A DNA stretch of 20,890 nt from Paenibacillus sp. JCM 18996 (GTDB lineage: Bacteria; Bacillota; Bacilli; Paenibacillales; NBRC-103111): the NCBI GenBank assembly GCA_001313085.1, contig BBFE01000062.1, positions 1 to 20,890 on the forward strand, in the 5' to 3' direction. Numbering within the stretch: the stretch's first letter is position 1; each line of letters begins with the position of its first letter. Shown here in pieces: positions 1-8,538 of this stretch. The position numbers and the translations under genes are program-made. The notes below the pieces were generated by a model that did not search any database, was not told where the DNA came from, and saw only the letters and a program-made list of their open reading frames with translations.

Positions 1-1
1 T

Positions 2-587
2 TTTTTTGCATTCGTTTCGGTGGTAACAACTCCGATAAACTGCGAGCTTTATTGCCGCGGGATTGGCGATAGGTTTAATTCAACCGATGGGATTGTTTGT
101 AGTCCTGGAGCTTTTGCATCTGCCCAAAGAATATTTCCAATGGCTTATGGCAGCTAACGGGATTGGCATGATTGCAGGCGGAGGCCTCACCATGGGACTG
201 TCAAAGAAAATTCCGCCGCTGGGAATGCTCGTTATCGGGATGGCCGTGAGCGCGGTAACTATAGCCGGTACGGGCTATCCACCATTTTGTGGTTAACCCT
301 TGCGCTGCAGTTGTTGAGCGGCTTTGTTATGCCGATGATTCAAATCGGTATCAACACGACGATCCTCAAAGATACGGAGCAGGAATTTGTGGGAAGAGTA
401 AACGGGATTTTGAATCCATGTTTTATGGGAGCTATGGTGGTGACGATGTCGCTCGGAGTGCTGAAACAATCGTTTTCGTTGGTTTTGTTGTATGAAGCAG
501 CTGCTTTGTTTTTTTGTGGCCGGCGCGTTGGTCGTGATTCCCTTTATCCGTAAACGGGTGGAGGAAAAGCCGGTTCCCGGCAGTTAG
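2..587 (+). CDS. MFS exporter, C-terminal fragment (5' end outside window)
   Basis: This is the 3' part of a major facilitator superfamily transporter, probably the MFS_3 efflux type (macrolide/siderophore exporter-like). The reconstructed protein is almost entirely hydrophobic, with about five membrane segments separated by short loops. One loop is basic (GLSKKIPP), and the stretch TILKDTEQEFVGRVNGIL is a loop typical of MFS_3 exporters (D-x-E-x-x-GRVNG). It ends with a charged tail (RKRVEEKPVPGS) at a TAG at 585-587. Reading it through needs three frame corrections: one A too many at 36-38, one base missing near 288 (after ctatcc), and one T too many in the T7 run at 509-515. The substrate cannot be told from this fragment. 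Family assignment is firm at the MFS level only. Confidence 0.75.
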
Positions 588-637
588 AAAAGCGTCTGCG
601 TACCAATTCCAGGGCGTACAGCGTGCAATGCAAGAGC

Positions 638-677
638 AAAGCCCAGCCGGCTCCGGTGAGTCGGATGGGCTTTTTTT
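638..677 (+). terminator. Rho-independent terminator of the MFS gene
   Basis: AAAGCCCA (638-645) pairs with TGGGCTTT (666-673). An inner CCG/CGG pair continues the stem, and a T7 tract ends at 677. It lies 50 bp after the MFS stop and isolates that gene from the purine control region. Confidence 0.85.
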
Positions 678-756
678 GGTTGGAGGGCAGATCAAGTGCC
701 CGTGTTTTGTGATCCAATCATAGTGTAAACGAGGTACTTGGCTGATCTATTGAATT

Positions 757-801
757 AAAAACGAACTTTAATAAGTAATATTTTATAAAATGTTCGTCTT
801 T
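757..801 (+). promoter_or_regulatory. Pair of inverted PurBoxes (PurR operator)
   Basis: Box 1 at 757-769 reads AAAAACGAACTTT and matches the Bacillus PurR consensus AWWWCCGAACWWT at 12 of 13 positions. Box 2 at 789-801, on the opposite strand, reads AAAGACGAACATT and matches 11 of 13. The boxes face each other across an AT-rich spacer, and the TTGACA -35 element follows 2 bp after box 2. This is essentially the geometry of the B. subtilis pur operon control region. There PurR represses by binding both boxes, and PRPP relieves repression. The identity of the regulator is inferred from this similarity; no purR gene is in the window. Confidence 0.8.
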
Positions 802-803
802 TG

Positions 804-833
804 TTGACATCTCCCAAGCAGGGCTGTTAAACT
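804..833 (+). promoter_or_regulatory. Sigma-A promoter of the pur operon
   Basis: A perfect -35 TTGACA (804-809) and a -10 TAAACT (828-833) are separated by 18 bp, with an extended -10 TG at 825-826. B. subtilis has TTGACA/TAAGAT in the same place relative to its PurBoxes. Transcription should begin near 840, which puts the whole guanine aptamer in the leader. Confidence 0.8.
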
Positions 834-870
834 GTAGTTGTAAATGCAAATGAGAAAACATGTCGATTTG

Positions 871-941
871 GCTCGTATATCGTCGGGAATATGGCCCGAA
901 AGTCTCTACCCGAAAACCTTAAATTTTTTTGGACTACGAGT
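871..941 (+). ncRNA. Purine (G-box) riboswitch aptamer, guanine type
   Basis: P1 is CTCGTA (872-877) with TACGAG (935-940). P2 is TCGGG (883-887) with CCCGA (895-899), around loop AATATGG. J2/3 reads AGTCTCTACC, close to the consensus AGUUUCUACC. P3 is CGAAAA with the T-rich strand, around loop CCTTAAA (consensus CCGUAAA). J3/1 is GAC-T, so the specificity nucleotide corresponding to xpt C74 is C. That predicts guanine/hypoxanthine binding, not adenine. The P3 3' strand shows T7 where about five Ts would pair cleanly, which fits the homopolymer over-call seen across the window. Confidence 0.93.
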
Positions 942-1022
942 AAGGAATGAATCGGTTTAACACATCCCGCAGGGATGCTTTTTTTTAATCGTGCCCGCCG
1001 ATTCTTCCAAGCTCTGTAGTCC
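931..1022 (+). promoter_or_regulatory. Antiterminator helix of the G-box switch
   Basis: Positions 931-955 pair with 998-1022 in four blocks: GGACTAC/GTAGTCC (7 bp), GAG/CTC (3), GGAA/TTCC (4) and GAATCGG/CCGATTC (7), with small bulges. The 5' strand contains the 3' strand of aptamer P1, and the 3' strand contains the start of the terminator stem. This helix therefore competes with both. Guanine binding should lock P1, free 1019-1023 and let the terminator form. Confidence 0.75.
963..986 (+). terminator. Small terminator-like hairpin nested in the antiterminator loop
   Basis: CATCCC (963-968) and GGGATG (972-977) form a perfect 6-bp stem closed by the triloop GCA. It is followed by C and T8 (979-986). 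It lies in the loop of the antiterminator helix and would be transcribed before the antiterminator is complete. Whether it terminates in vivo cannot be told; the true T-tract length is uncertain in this assembly. Confidence 0.5.
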
Positions 1023-1064
1023 GTTAGATAAATCACTTTTGATTCTATCTTCGGGCTTTTTTTT
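1019..1064 (+). terminator. Riboswitch-controlled terminator before purE
   Basis: GTCCG (1019-1023) pairs with CGGGC (1052-1056), with one G-U pair. GATAAATCA (1027-1035) pairs with TGATT-C-TATC (1040-1049, one bulged C) around loop CTTT. A T8 tract follows at 1057-1064. It overlaps the antiterminator 3' strand by four bases, which gives the standard mutually exclusive G-box off switch. Confidence 0.8.
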
Positions 1065-1188
1065 CTTGAGAATCAAATGCGACAGGTTCAGAAAATCTCC
1101 GAATCGGCATCGAACTGTGCGGGGAAATTTCCCGCTTCGGAAAGACTATGGAATGCACCGGACTTTTACAAGGGAGTGAGGTTATAAC

Positions 1189-1677
1189 ATGTCTGTCGAA
1201 GTAGGCGTCATTATGGGAAGCCAGTCCGATTGGGAAACGATGAAGCATGCGTGCGATATGTTGGAGGAGCTCGAAATTCCTTACGAGAAAAAAAGGTGGT
1301 ATCCGCTCACAGGACTCCGGATTTAATGTTTGAATATGCGCAGACTGCGATAGACCGCGGGTTGAAGGTGATCATTGCCGGGGCGGGGGGCGCGGCGCAT
1401 CTTCCGGGGATGGTCGCGGCAAAGACGGAGCTCCCGGTCATTGGCGTGCCGGTGAAGACTTCGACGCTGAACGGATTGGATTCGCTGCTGTCCATTGTGC
1501 AGATGCCCGGAGGCATTCCTGTCGCTACGGTCGCAATCGGCCATGCGGGAGCTGCGAATGCCGGGCTGCTTGCCGCGCAGATTTTGGCCGCTTTTTGACC
1601 CCGAGCTGCAGCGTAAAATCAGGGAAAGGCGCGGCAGGATCCGCGATACTGTGATGGAAAAGAGTGATCTGGCTTGA
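1189..1677 (+). CDS. purE: N5-carboxyaminoimidazole ribonucleotide mutase PurE
   Basis: PurE moves the carboxyl group of N5-CAIR to C4, giving CAIR. It is cytosolic and works directly after PurK, its neighbour here. The corrected protein is 161 aa, against 162 in B. subtilis. Class I PurE motifs are visible: [10 protein letters not shown] near the N terminus (phosphate loop), SAHRTPD near residue 42, and [12 protein letters not shown] near residue 70. The ATG at 1189 is preceded by GGGAGTGAGG. Two breaks: the A7 run at 1288-1294 is two bases too long (expected EKKVVSAHR), and T5 at 1592-1596 is one too long (expected AAFDPEL). Its stop overlaps the purK start by one base (TGATG). Confidence 0.96.
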
Positions 1678-2890
1678 TGAACGGCGAAATGGCGGAGAAC
1701 GGCAGCAGGAATGAAGTACAAGGTTCGGGTGGTCAGACCCACCGGACGATTCTGCCGGCTCCACGATCGGTATTCTGGGCGGCGGGCAGTTGGGAAGAAT
1801 GATGGCTTTGGCGGGACGGGCCATGGGTTACCGTTTTATTACTCTGGATCCTACAGAGCACGCGCCTTGCGGACAGGTGGCGGAAGAGCAGATTTTGGCT
1901 CCTTATGATGATGTAAAAGCGGCAAGGAAGCTGGCGAAGCTGTCCGACGTCATTACTTACGAATTCGAAAATGTGGATGCGAGGTGACTTCGATCTTAAT
2001 GAAGGAGGCCTACGTTCCCCAGGGAAGCGAGCTGCTGTACATCACCCAGCACCGCTTGCGGGAAAAAAAAGAGCCTCGAAGCCGCGGGAGTGAAAGTGGC
2101 CCCCTATGTGCAAATTAAAAGTGAGCGGCAGTTGAAGGAAGCCTTGGCGGACTTTGGAACGCCCTGCGTGCTGAAAACCGCCACAGGAGGCTACGACGGG
2201 AAAGGCCAGTGGGTTATCCGTTCCATGGATGAAGCGGGCGAAGCTTATGAAACATTGAAGAAAGCCGGAACGGAGCTTGTTCTGGAGCAATTTATCCGTT
2301 TCCGGATGGAAATCTCGGTGATTGCCGCCCGTTCTGCCAGAGGAGAGGTCAAAGCATTTCCCGCTGCGGAAAATATCCATAAGGAAAACATCCTTCACCT
2401 CTCTATCGTGCCCGCGCGCATTGACGAAGAGCTGCGGAAGAAAGCGGAACAAGTGGCGGTACGGATTGCGGAAGCGCTTGAAGTAATTGGCCTCGTGGCT
2501 GTCGAAATGTTCGTAACGGAGGACGGGCAGCTGTACGTTAACGAGCTCGCACCCCGTCCGCACAACTCCGGCCATTATACGATGGAAGCTTGCCGGACTT
2601 CCCAGTTCGAGCAGCATGTCCGGGCGGTCTGCAACCTCCCTTTAGGCTCGACGCAGCTTATGTCTCCTGTAGTGATGGTGAATGTGCTGGGTGAGCATGT
2701 GAATCCGCTGCTCGAGTGGCTGGAGAGGCAAACCAGAGAGGACGCCGAGGTTTCCCCGAAGATCCATCTCTACGGCAAGCAAGAGGCCAAGGAGAAAAGA
2801 AAGATGGGCCATGTTAACCTTTTGACAGGGGAAGTGGAGAAAGCGTTCAGTTGGATTGAAAGAACCGGGATTTGGCGGGAGCAGGAGTAA
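1677..2890 (+). CDS. purK: N5-carboxyaminoimidazole ribonucleotide synthase PurK
   Basis: PurK is an ATP-grasp enzyme that carboxylates AIR with bicarbonate and ATP to give N5-CAIR, the PurE substrate. Motifs: GILGGGQLGRM at the start of the pre-ATP-grasp domain, ITYEFENVD, GGYDGKGQWVI in the ATP-grasp lid, and ELAPRPHNSGHYT with the metal/ATP region. The corrected length is about 404 aa from the ATG at 1677, somewhat longer than the roughly 380 aa usual for the family because of a polar N-terminal lead; ATG 1689 is an alternative start. Breaks: a missing G near 1760 (expected PGSTIGILGG), a missing G near 1982 (expected VDAEVTS), and one A too many in the A8 run at 2063-2070. About 130 bp without a gene follow before purB. 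Confidence 0.95.
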
Positions 2891-3021
2891 GCCGGGCTGG
2901 CGACGGTGCTCGCGGAGAGAACAAGATTTGCAGCGATGCTTGCGGCGGAGTCACAGGCGCTGGAGCCTTGGCCGGAGGCGGAGCCTTTTATATAGGAGAA
3001 CACATACAAGGAGGCTGACCG

Positions 3022-4320
3022 ATGCTACCTAGATACAGCAGGCCGGAAATGGCGCGCATCTGGACGGAAGAGAATAAATTCAACGCTTGGCTGGAAGTGG
3101 AGATCTTATCCTGCGAGGCCTGGTCCGAATTGGGAGTCATTCCAAAGGAAGACGTGCAGGAGCTGAGAAAAAAACGCCGGGTTCAGCATTGACCGGATTT
3201 ACGAAATCGAGCAGGAAACCCGCCATGATGTGATCGCTTTTACAAGAGCGGTTTCGGAGACTTTGGGGGATGAGCGCAAATGGGTGCATTATGCCTGACT
3301 TCCACGGATGTGGTGGACACGGCGCTCGGTTACCTGCTGAGACAGGCGAATGAGATCCTGGAACAGGACATTATTAACTTCATTGATATTTTAAAAGATA
3401 AAGCGATCCGCTACAAAGACACTCCGATGATGGGAAGAACGCACGGCGTACACGCGGAACCCACCACGTTCGGCCTGAAAATGGCGCTATGGCACGAGGA
3501 AATGAAACGCAACCTGGAGCGTTTCCGCTTCGCCGCGGACGGTGTTCAGTTCGGTAAAATCTCGGGCGCGGTAGGCACCTATGCGAACATCGATCCTTTT
3601 ATCGAGGAATATGTGTGCAAAAAAAAGCTCGGCACCAAGCCGGCTCCCATCTCGACGCAAACGCTCCAGCGCGACCGTCATGCCGAATATATGGCCACTC
3701 TGGCGCTGATAGCGACCTCGCTGGACAAGTTCGCCACGGAAATCCGCGCGCTGCAGAAAAGCGAGTTCCGCGAGGTGGAGGAACCGTTCGCCAAAGGCCA
3801 GAAAGGCTCCTCCGCGATGCCGCACAAACGCAACCCGATCGGCTGCGAAAGCATATCCGGCCTGTCCCGCGTCATCCGCGGCCATATGGTTTCCGCTTAC
3901 GAGAACGTGACGCTGTGGCATGAAAGAGATATTTCCCACTCTTCAGTGGAAAGGATTATACTGCCGGACGCGACGACGCTGCTCAACTACATGCTGAACC
4001 GATTGGGCAATATCATCAAGAACCTAACTGTGTTCCCTGAGAACATGAAGCGCAACATGCAGAGCACCTACGGAGTTCCTTTCTCCGGCCGGGTCATGAC
4101 GAAGCTGATCGACAAAGGCTTTTCCCGCGAGCAGGCATATGACACGGTACAGCCCAGGGCGATGCAGGCATGGGAGACGCAGCAGCCTTTTCGCGGCATC
4201 GTAGAGAACACCCCTGAGATTACGAGCGTACTTACTGCCGAAGAGATCGCGGATTGCTTTGATCCGAGCTGGCATCTGAAGCATGTGGATACGATCTTTA
4301 AGCGCCTGGAATTGATCTAA
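3022..4320 (+). CDS. purB: Adenylosuccinate lyase PurB
   Basis: PurB cleaves fumarate from SAICAR in the IMP pathway, and from adenylosuccinate in AMP synthesis. It belongs to the fumarase/aspartase superfamily and is a homotetramer. Visible motifs: [10 protein letters not shown], the catalytic-histidine region [14 protein letters not shown] (about residues 138-151), and the mobile-loop signature [11 protein letters not shown] near residue 263. The corrected length is 432 aa, matching the family. AAGGAGG lies 7 nt before the ATG. Two breaks: one A too many in A7 at 3168-3174 (expected [10 protein letters not shown]), and one G missing near 3291 (expected WVHYGLTST). A 65-bp gap separates it from purC. 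Confidence 0.96.
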
Positions 4321-4385
4321 AGCGCTGCGTTCGTGCGGCTTATCATACGTATGTTAAGGATTGGACCTGAAACGGAGGGCGCAAG

Positions 4386-5279
4386 ATGGCATCTAAGGCG
4401 ATTTCAAGCGCAGTGGACTATGTAAAAGCCCCGCTGCTGTACAAAGGCAAGGTACGGGAGCTGTTCGACCTCGGCGAGCACTATTTGATCGCGGTGACGG
4501 ACCGGATCTCGGCTTTTGACTATATTCTGAAGCCTGCCGTCCCGGATAAAGGAAACTGCTTGAATCTGATCAGCAAGTTCTGGTTTGAGAAAACGGCCCA
4601 TTTTCAGCCGAACCATTTGGTGCACGCCGATGCGGCCAGGCTGGGTGACGTGATTACGGATGCCGAGTTGATGAAGGATCGGATTATGGTCACCAAGAAA
4701 GCGGAGCGGATTGATATCGAGTGCATCGTGCGCGGCTACATCACCGGAGGCGGCTGGAGGCAGTACCAGAAGACGGGTGGGATCAACGGGCGGAAGCTGC
4801 CTAAAGGGCTGCGCAAAAAACCAGCGGCTGGAGCAGCCGATCTTCACTCCTTCGGCGAAGAATGATGTGGGCCACGATGAAGATATTTCGGTTGAAAGAA
4901 TGCGCGAGCTTGCAGGCGCGGAGATTACGGACATTTTGCAGGAAAAAAAAGCATTCAGCTCTACAACTTCGCCCATGCTTACTGTGAGGAGCGCGGCATC
5001 ATTCTGGCGGACACGAAGTTTGAATTCGGTATTGTGGACGGGGAGGTCATTCTCATCGACGAGCTTTTCACTCCTGACTCCTCGCGCTACTGGGCAAAAA
5101 AAGAATTATGAGCTGGACACGGAAATCGACAGTATGGACAAAGAGCCGGTGAGGACCTATCTTTCAAATTCGGATTGGGACAAAAACAGCGAACCGGATG
5201 AGCTTCCCGCCCATGTTGTGGAGGAAACTTCCCGGAGATATAAAGAGATTTATAAATTTTTTTGGCGGAGCAGGCATAA
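4386..5279 (+). CDS. purC: SAICAR synthetase PurC, long Ade1-like form
   Basis: PurC ligates aspartate to CAIR with ATP, giving SAICAR for PurB. Motifs: [14 protein letters not shown] (nucleotide loop) near residue 20, [28 protein letters not shown] near residue 115, and [14 protein letters not shown] near residue 225. The corrected length is about 295 aa. This is the longer form found in many bacteria and in yeast Ade1, not the roughly 240-aa form of B. subtilis. GGAGGG precedes the ATG. Four breaks: A6 at 4815-4820 (+1), A8 at 4943-4950 (+2), A7 at 5096-5102 (+1) and T7 at 5257-5263. Shortening the last to T5 ends the protein as YKFLAEQA at TAA 5277-5279; this 3' end is my inference. Confidence 0.93.
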
Positions 5280-5348
5280 GGGAAACGATTTCAACCAATG
5301 GTAGAATCAAAGGGAACAGGGTAAATATTTCGGAAGGGGACATTTTCC

Positions 5349-5593
5349 ATGTTAAAAGCAACGGTTTACGTGACGATCAAGCAGAGCGTTCTGGACCCTC
5401 AAGGCAACGCCGTCCAAGGAGCGCTTCATTCTATGGGGTTTGCTGAAGTACAGAGCGTGCGTGTGGGAAAATACCTCGAAGTAGAGCTGGAGACGAACGA
5501 CCGCAGCGAAGCGGAAAGCCGGCTGAAAGAAATGTGCGAAAAAAACTGCTGGCTAACACGGTTGTGGAAGATTATCGTTTTGAGATACAGTAA
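5349..5593 (+). CDS. purS: FGAM synthase subunit PurS
   Basis: PurS is the small dimeric subunit that bridges PurQ and PurL in the FGAM synthase complex and helps pass ammonia from PurQ to PurL. The corrected protein is 80 aa and aligns from end to end with B. subtilis PurS: VYVTIKQSVLDPQGNAVQ, then ALHSMGF, VRVGKYLE, and a C terminus CEKLLANTVVEDYRFEIQ. One break: A7 at 5539-5545 should be A5. The start ATG follows GGAAGGGGAC. It sits directly before purQ and purL, as expected for a three-part complex. Confidence 0.95.
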
Positions 5594-5620
5594 AATCCGA
5601 GATCAGGGAGGGTCAGTCCA

Positions 5621-6317
5621 ATGAAATTTGCCGTACTCGTATTTCCGGGATCGAATTGCGATGTGGACTGTTATAAAGCGGTAGAAGATACGATCGGGCA
5701 AACGGCGGATTATGTGTGGCAGACGGAAACGGATCTTTCCAAGTATGACGCGATTCTTATACCGGGCGGCTTTTCGTACGGGGACTACCTTCGCTGCGGC
5801 GCGATTGCGCGTTTTGCCCCGGTGATGAATGCGGTAAAACAGGCTGCGGCCGACGGGAAGTACATCCTGGGGATTTGCAACGGATTCCAGATTCTGACCG
5901 AGGCGGGGCTGCTTCCCGGGGCTCTGCTTCGCAATAATTCTTTAAAATTCCGCTGTCATGCGGCGCTGCTTCAAGTGGAAAATAATTCGACACCTTTTAC
6001 GAAGGACTATAAAAAAGGGCGAGCTGATCAACATTCCGATCGCCCATGGCGAAGGCAACTATTACTGTGACGATACTACTCTGCGGGAGCTGAAAGCGAA
6101 CGGTCAGATCGTATTCCGGTATAAGGCGGGTGCGAATCCGAACGGTTCGGTGGAAGATATCGCGGGGATTTGCAATAAAGAAGGCAACGTGGTCGGCATG
6201 ATGCCCCATCCGGAGCGCGCGGTCAATGAGCTGCTCGGCTCCGTCGACGGAAAGCGGATGTTCACATCCATCTTGAACACCTGGAGGGAAAGACATGGAG
6301 CAGCAGCTATCAACTAA
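5621..6317 (+). CDS. purQ: FGAM synthase glutaminase subunit PurQ
   Basis: PurQ is a class I glutamine amidotransferase that hydrolyses glutamine and feeds ammonia to PurL. The corrected length is 231 aa. Seen: [12 protein letters not shown] at the N terminus, [15 protein letters not shown] (oxyanion region), the nucleophile motif GICNGFQIL with the catalytic Cys near residue 87, and the His-Glu end of the triad in MMPHPERA. One break: A6 at 6011-6016 should be A5 (expected [18 protein letters not shown]). GGGAGG precedes the ATG. Its 3' end overlaps the start of purL by 23 bp. Confidence 0.96.
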
Positions 6318-8538
6318 GGAACCGAACGCTAAGCAGATTGCGGAACAGCAGCTATACAAGCAGATGGCGTGTCGGATGCCGAGTACGATCTGATCTGCGG
6401 TTTTCTGGGCCGGCAGCCGAACTATGTGGAAATTGGCGTGTTCAGCGTGATGTGGTCCGAGCACTGCTCGTACAAAAAAACTCCAAGCCGGTGCTTCGCA
6501 AATTCCCGACTACCGGCTCCCGCGTACTGATGGGACCCGGCGAAGGCGCGGGCATCGTCGATATCGGAGACAACCAGGCGGTCGTGTTCAAGATCGAAAG
6601 CCACAACCACCCGTCTGCAGTCGAGCCTTATCAAGGGGCGGCGACCGGGGTGGGCGGGATTATCCGGGATATTTTCTCAATGGGCGCGCGGCCTGTCGCC
6701 CTGCTGAACTCTTTGCGTTTCGGCAGGCTGCAGAGCGACCGCGTCAAATATTTGTTCGAGCATGTGGTCAGCGGGATCGCCGGATACGGCAATTGTATCG
6801 GGATTCCTACGGTGGGCGGGGAGGTTACGTTCGATGAGAGCTACGAGGGGAACCCGCTTGTAAACGCGATGTGCGTCGGCCTGATCGACCACGACAAGAT
6901 CCAGCGCGGGGTGGCCAAGGGCGTGGGCAACCCGGTGTTTTACGTCGGACCGGCAACGGGCCGCGACGGAATCCACGGCGCAACGTTTGCGTCCGAGGAG
7001 TTGACGGAGGAGACAGAGGGAAGGCGTTCGGCGGTACAGGTCGGCGATCCGTTCATGGAGAAGCTGGTCATGGAAGCTTGCCTGGATCTGATCAACTCCG
7101 GCATCGTGCTCGGTATTCAAGATATGGCGCGGCCGGTTTGACCAGTTCTTCCTCCGAAATGGCGAGCAAAGCGGGCAACGGAATGGAGCTGTACCTGGAT
7201 GAGGTGCCCCAGCGGGAAACGGGAATGACCGCCTACGAAATGATGCTGTCCGAATCGCAGGAGCGCATGCTGTTCGTGGTCGAGCCGAAGGACGAGGCCC
7301 AGGCGAGAGCGATCTTCGCCCGCTGGGGGCTGGAGTGTTATAAGGTAGGCAAAGTTACCGACGACGGCCGTCTGAAGCTGTTCCATAACGGCGAAGTGGT
7401 CGGCGATATGCCGGTGACGGCGCTGGTGGACGAGTGCCCGATTTACAACAAGCCGTCTAAAGTGCTGCTTATTATGAGCAGGGAGCGAAGATTGATACGC
7501 TTCGTTATCCGGAAGTGACGGATTTGAATGACGCTTTGGAAAAGGTTCTGGCTTCCCCTACGGTGGCCAGCAAAGAATGGGTTTATAACCAGTACGATTA
7601 CATGGTCCGCACGGAAACGGCGGTTCAGCCGGGATCGGATGCCGCTGTGGTGACGATTCGCGGCACCCGCAAGGCGCTCGCGATGACAACGGACTGCAAC
7701 AGCAAGTTCGTTTACCTGGACCCTGAAGTCGGGGGCAGGATCGCGGTGAGCGAAGCGGCCCGCAACATTGTGTGCTCCGGCGCGGAGCCGCTGGCGATTA
7801 CGGATAACCTGAACTTCGGTAATCCGGAGAAGCCGGACATTTTCTGGCAGCTGGAGACCTCTGTAGACGGTATGGCGGAAGCCTGCCGGGTGCTGGGTAC
7901 GCCGGTGATCGGCGGCAACGTCAGTTTGTACAATGAGAATGCCAAAGGTGCGATTTATCCTACGCCGGTGGTCGGGATGGTCGGCCTGGTGCATGATGTG
8001 GGCCATATTACGACTCAAGGGTTCAAAAAAGGCAGGCGATGTGATCGTCCTGCTTGGCGAAACGAAGGCAGAGCTGGGCGGCAGCGAGTTTCAAAAGGTT
8101 ATCCATGGCGTGACGGAGGGCCGTCCTCCGATACTGGACCTGGCAGCGGAGAAGAAGCTGCTGGATATGGTGCTGCACGGGATTCAGCAGGGGCTTGTCG
8201 CTTCCGCGCATGACTTGTCCGAAGGCGGACTGGCTGCAGCGGTTGCGGAAAGCTGCATCAGCGGCGGCATTGGGGCGCGTGTGAGCTTTGAATGCGGGGT
8301 GAGGGCCGATCATGCGCTGTTCAGCGAAAGCCAGTCCCGCATCCTGCTCAGCGTATCGCCTGATCGGCTGGATGCGTTGAAGCAGCTTGCCGGGGCCCGG
8401 GGTGTCCCTTATCAAGTGCTCGGCGAAGTGGAAGGAAACGAACTGCGGATCGACGTGAACGCCAAGCCTGCCATCCAGCTATCTGTGCGGCAACTCGAGA
8501 AGGTTTGGAAGGATGCGATTCCATGTCTAATGAAGTAA
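6295..8538 (+). CDS. purL: FGAM synthase large subunit PurL (small-PurL type)
   Basis: PurL converts FGAR to FGAM with ATP and ammonia from PurQ. It is a tandem AIRS-fold protein. The corrected length is 747 aa, which is the small form that needs separate PurS and PurQ. Motifs: [18 protein letters not shown], the catalytic/ATP segment [18 protein letters not shown], and [19 protein letters not shown]. The second half has [21 protein letters not shown] and [15 protein letters not shown]. Five breaks: G missing near 6368 (expected [10 protein letters not shown]), A7 at 6474-6480 (+2), G missing near 7129 (expected [14 protein letters not shown]), C missing near 7464 (expected [13 protein letters not shown]), and A6 at 8025-8030 (+1). 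Its stop overlaps purF by 16 bp. Confidence 0.96.

Noticed and set aside
432..695. Minus-strand open frame over the MFS end and terminator
   Set aside because: It crosses a strong terminator and is antisense to a membrane-protein gene; the product has no protein-like pattern.
2891..3021. A GC-rich repeat/hairpin in the purK-purB gap (GGAGCC twice, followed by TTTTATATA)
   Set aside because: The two GGAGCC copies are direct, not inverted, and the remaining stem is only about 4 bp. It does not support a terminator call. No gene was seen in this 131-bp gap.
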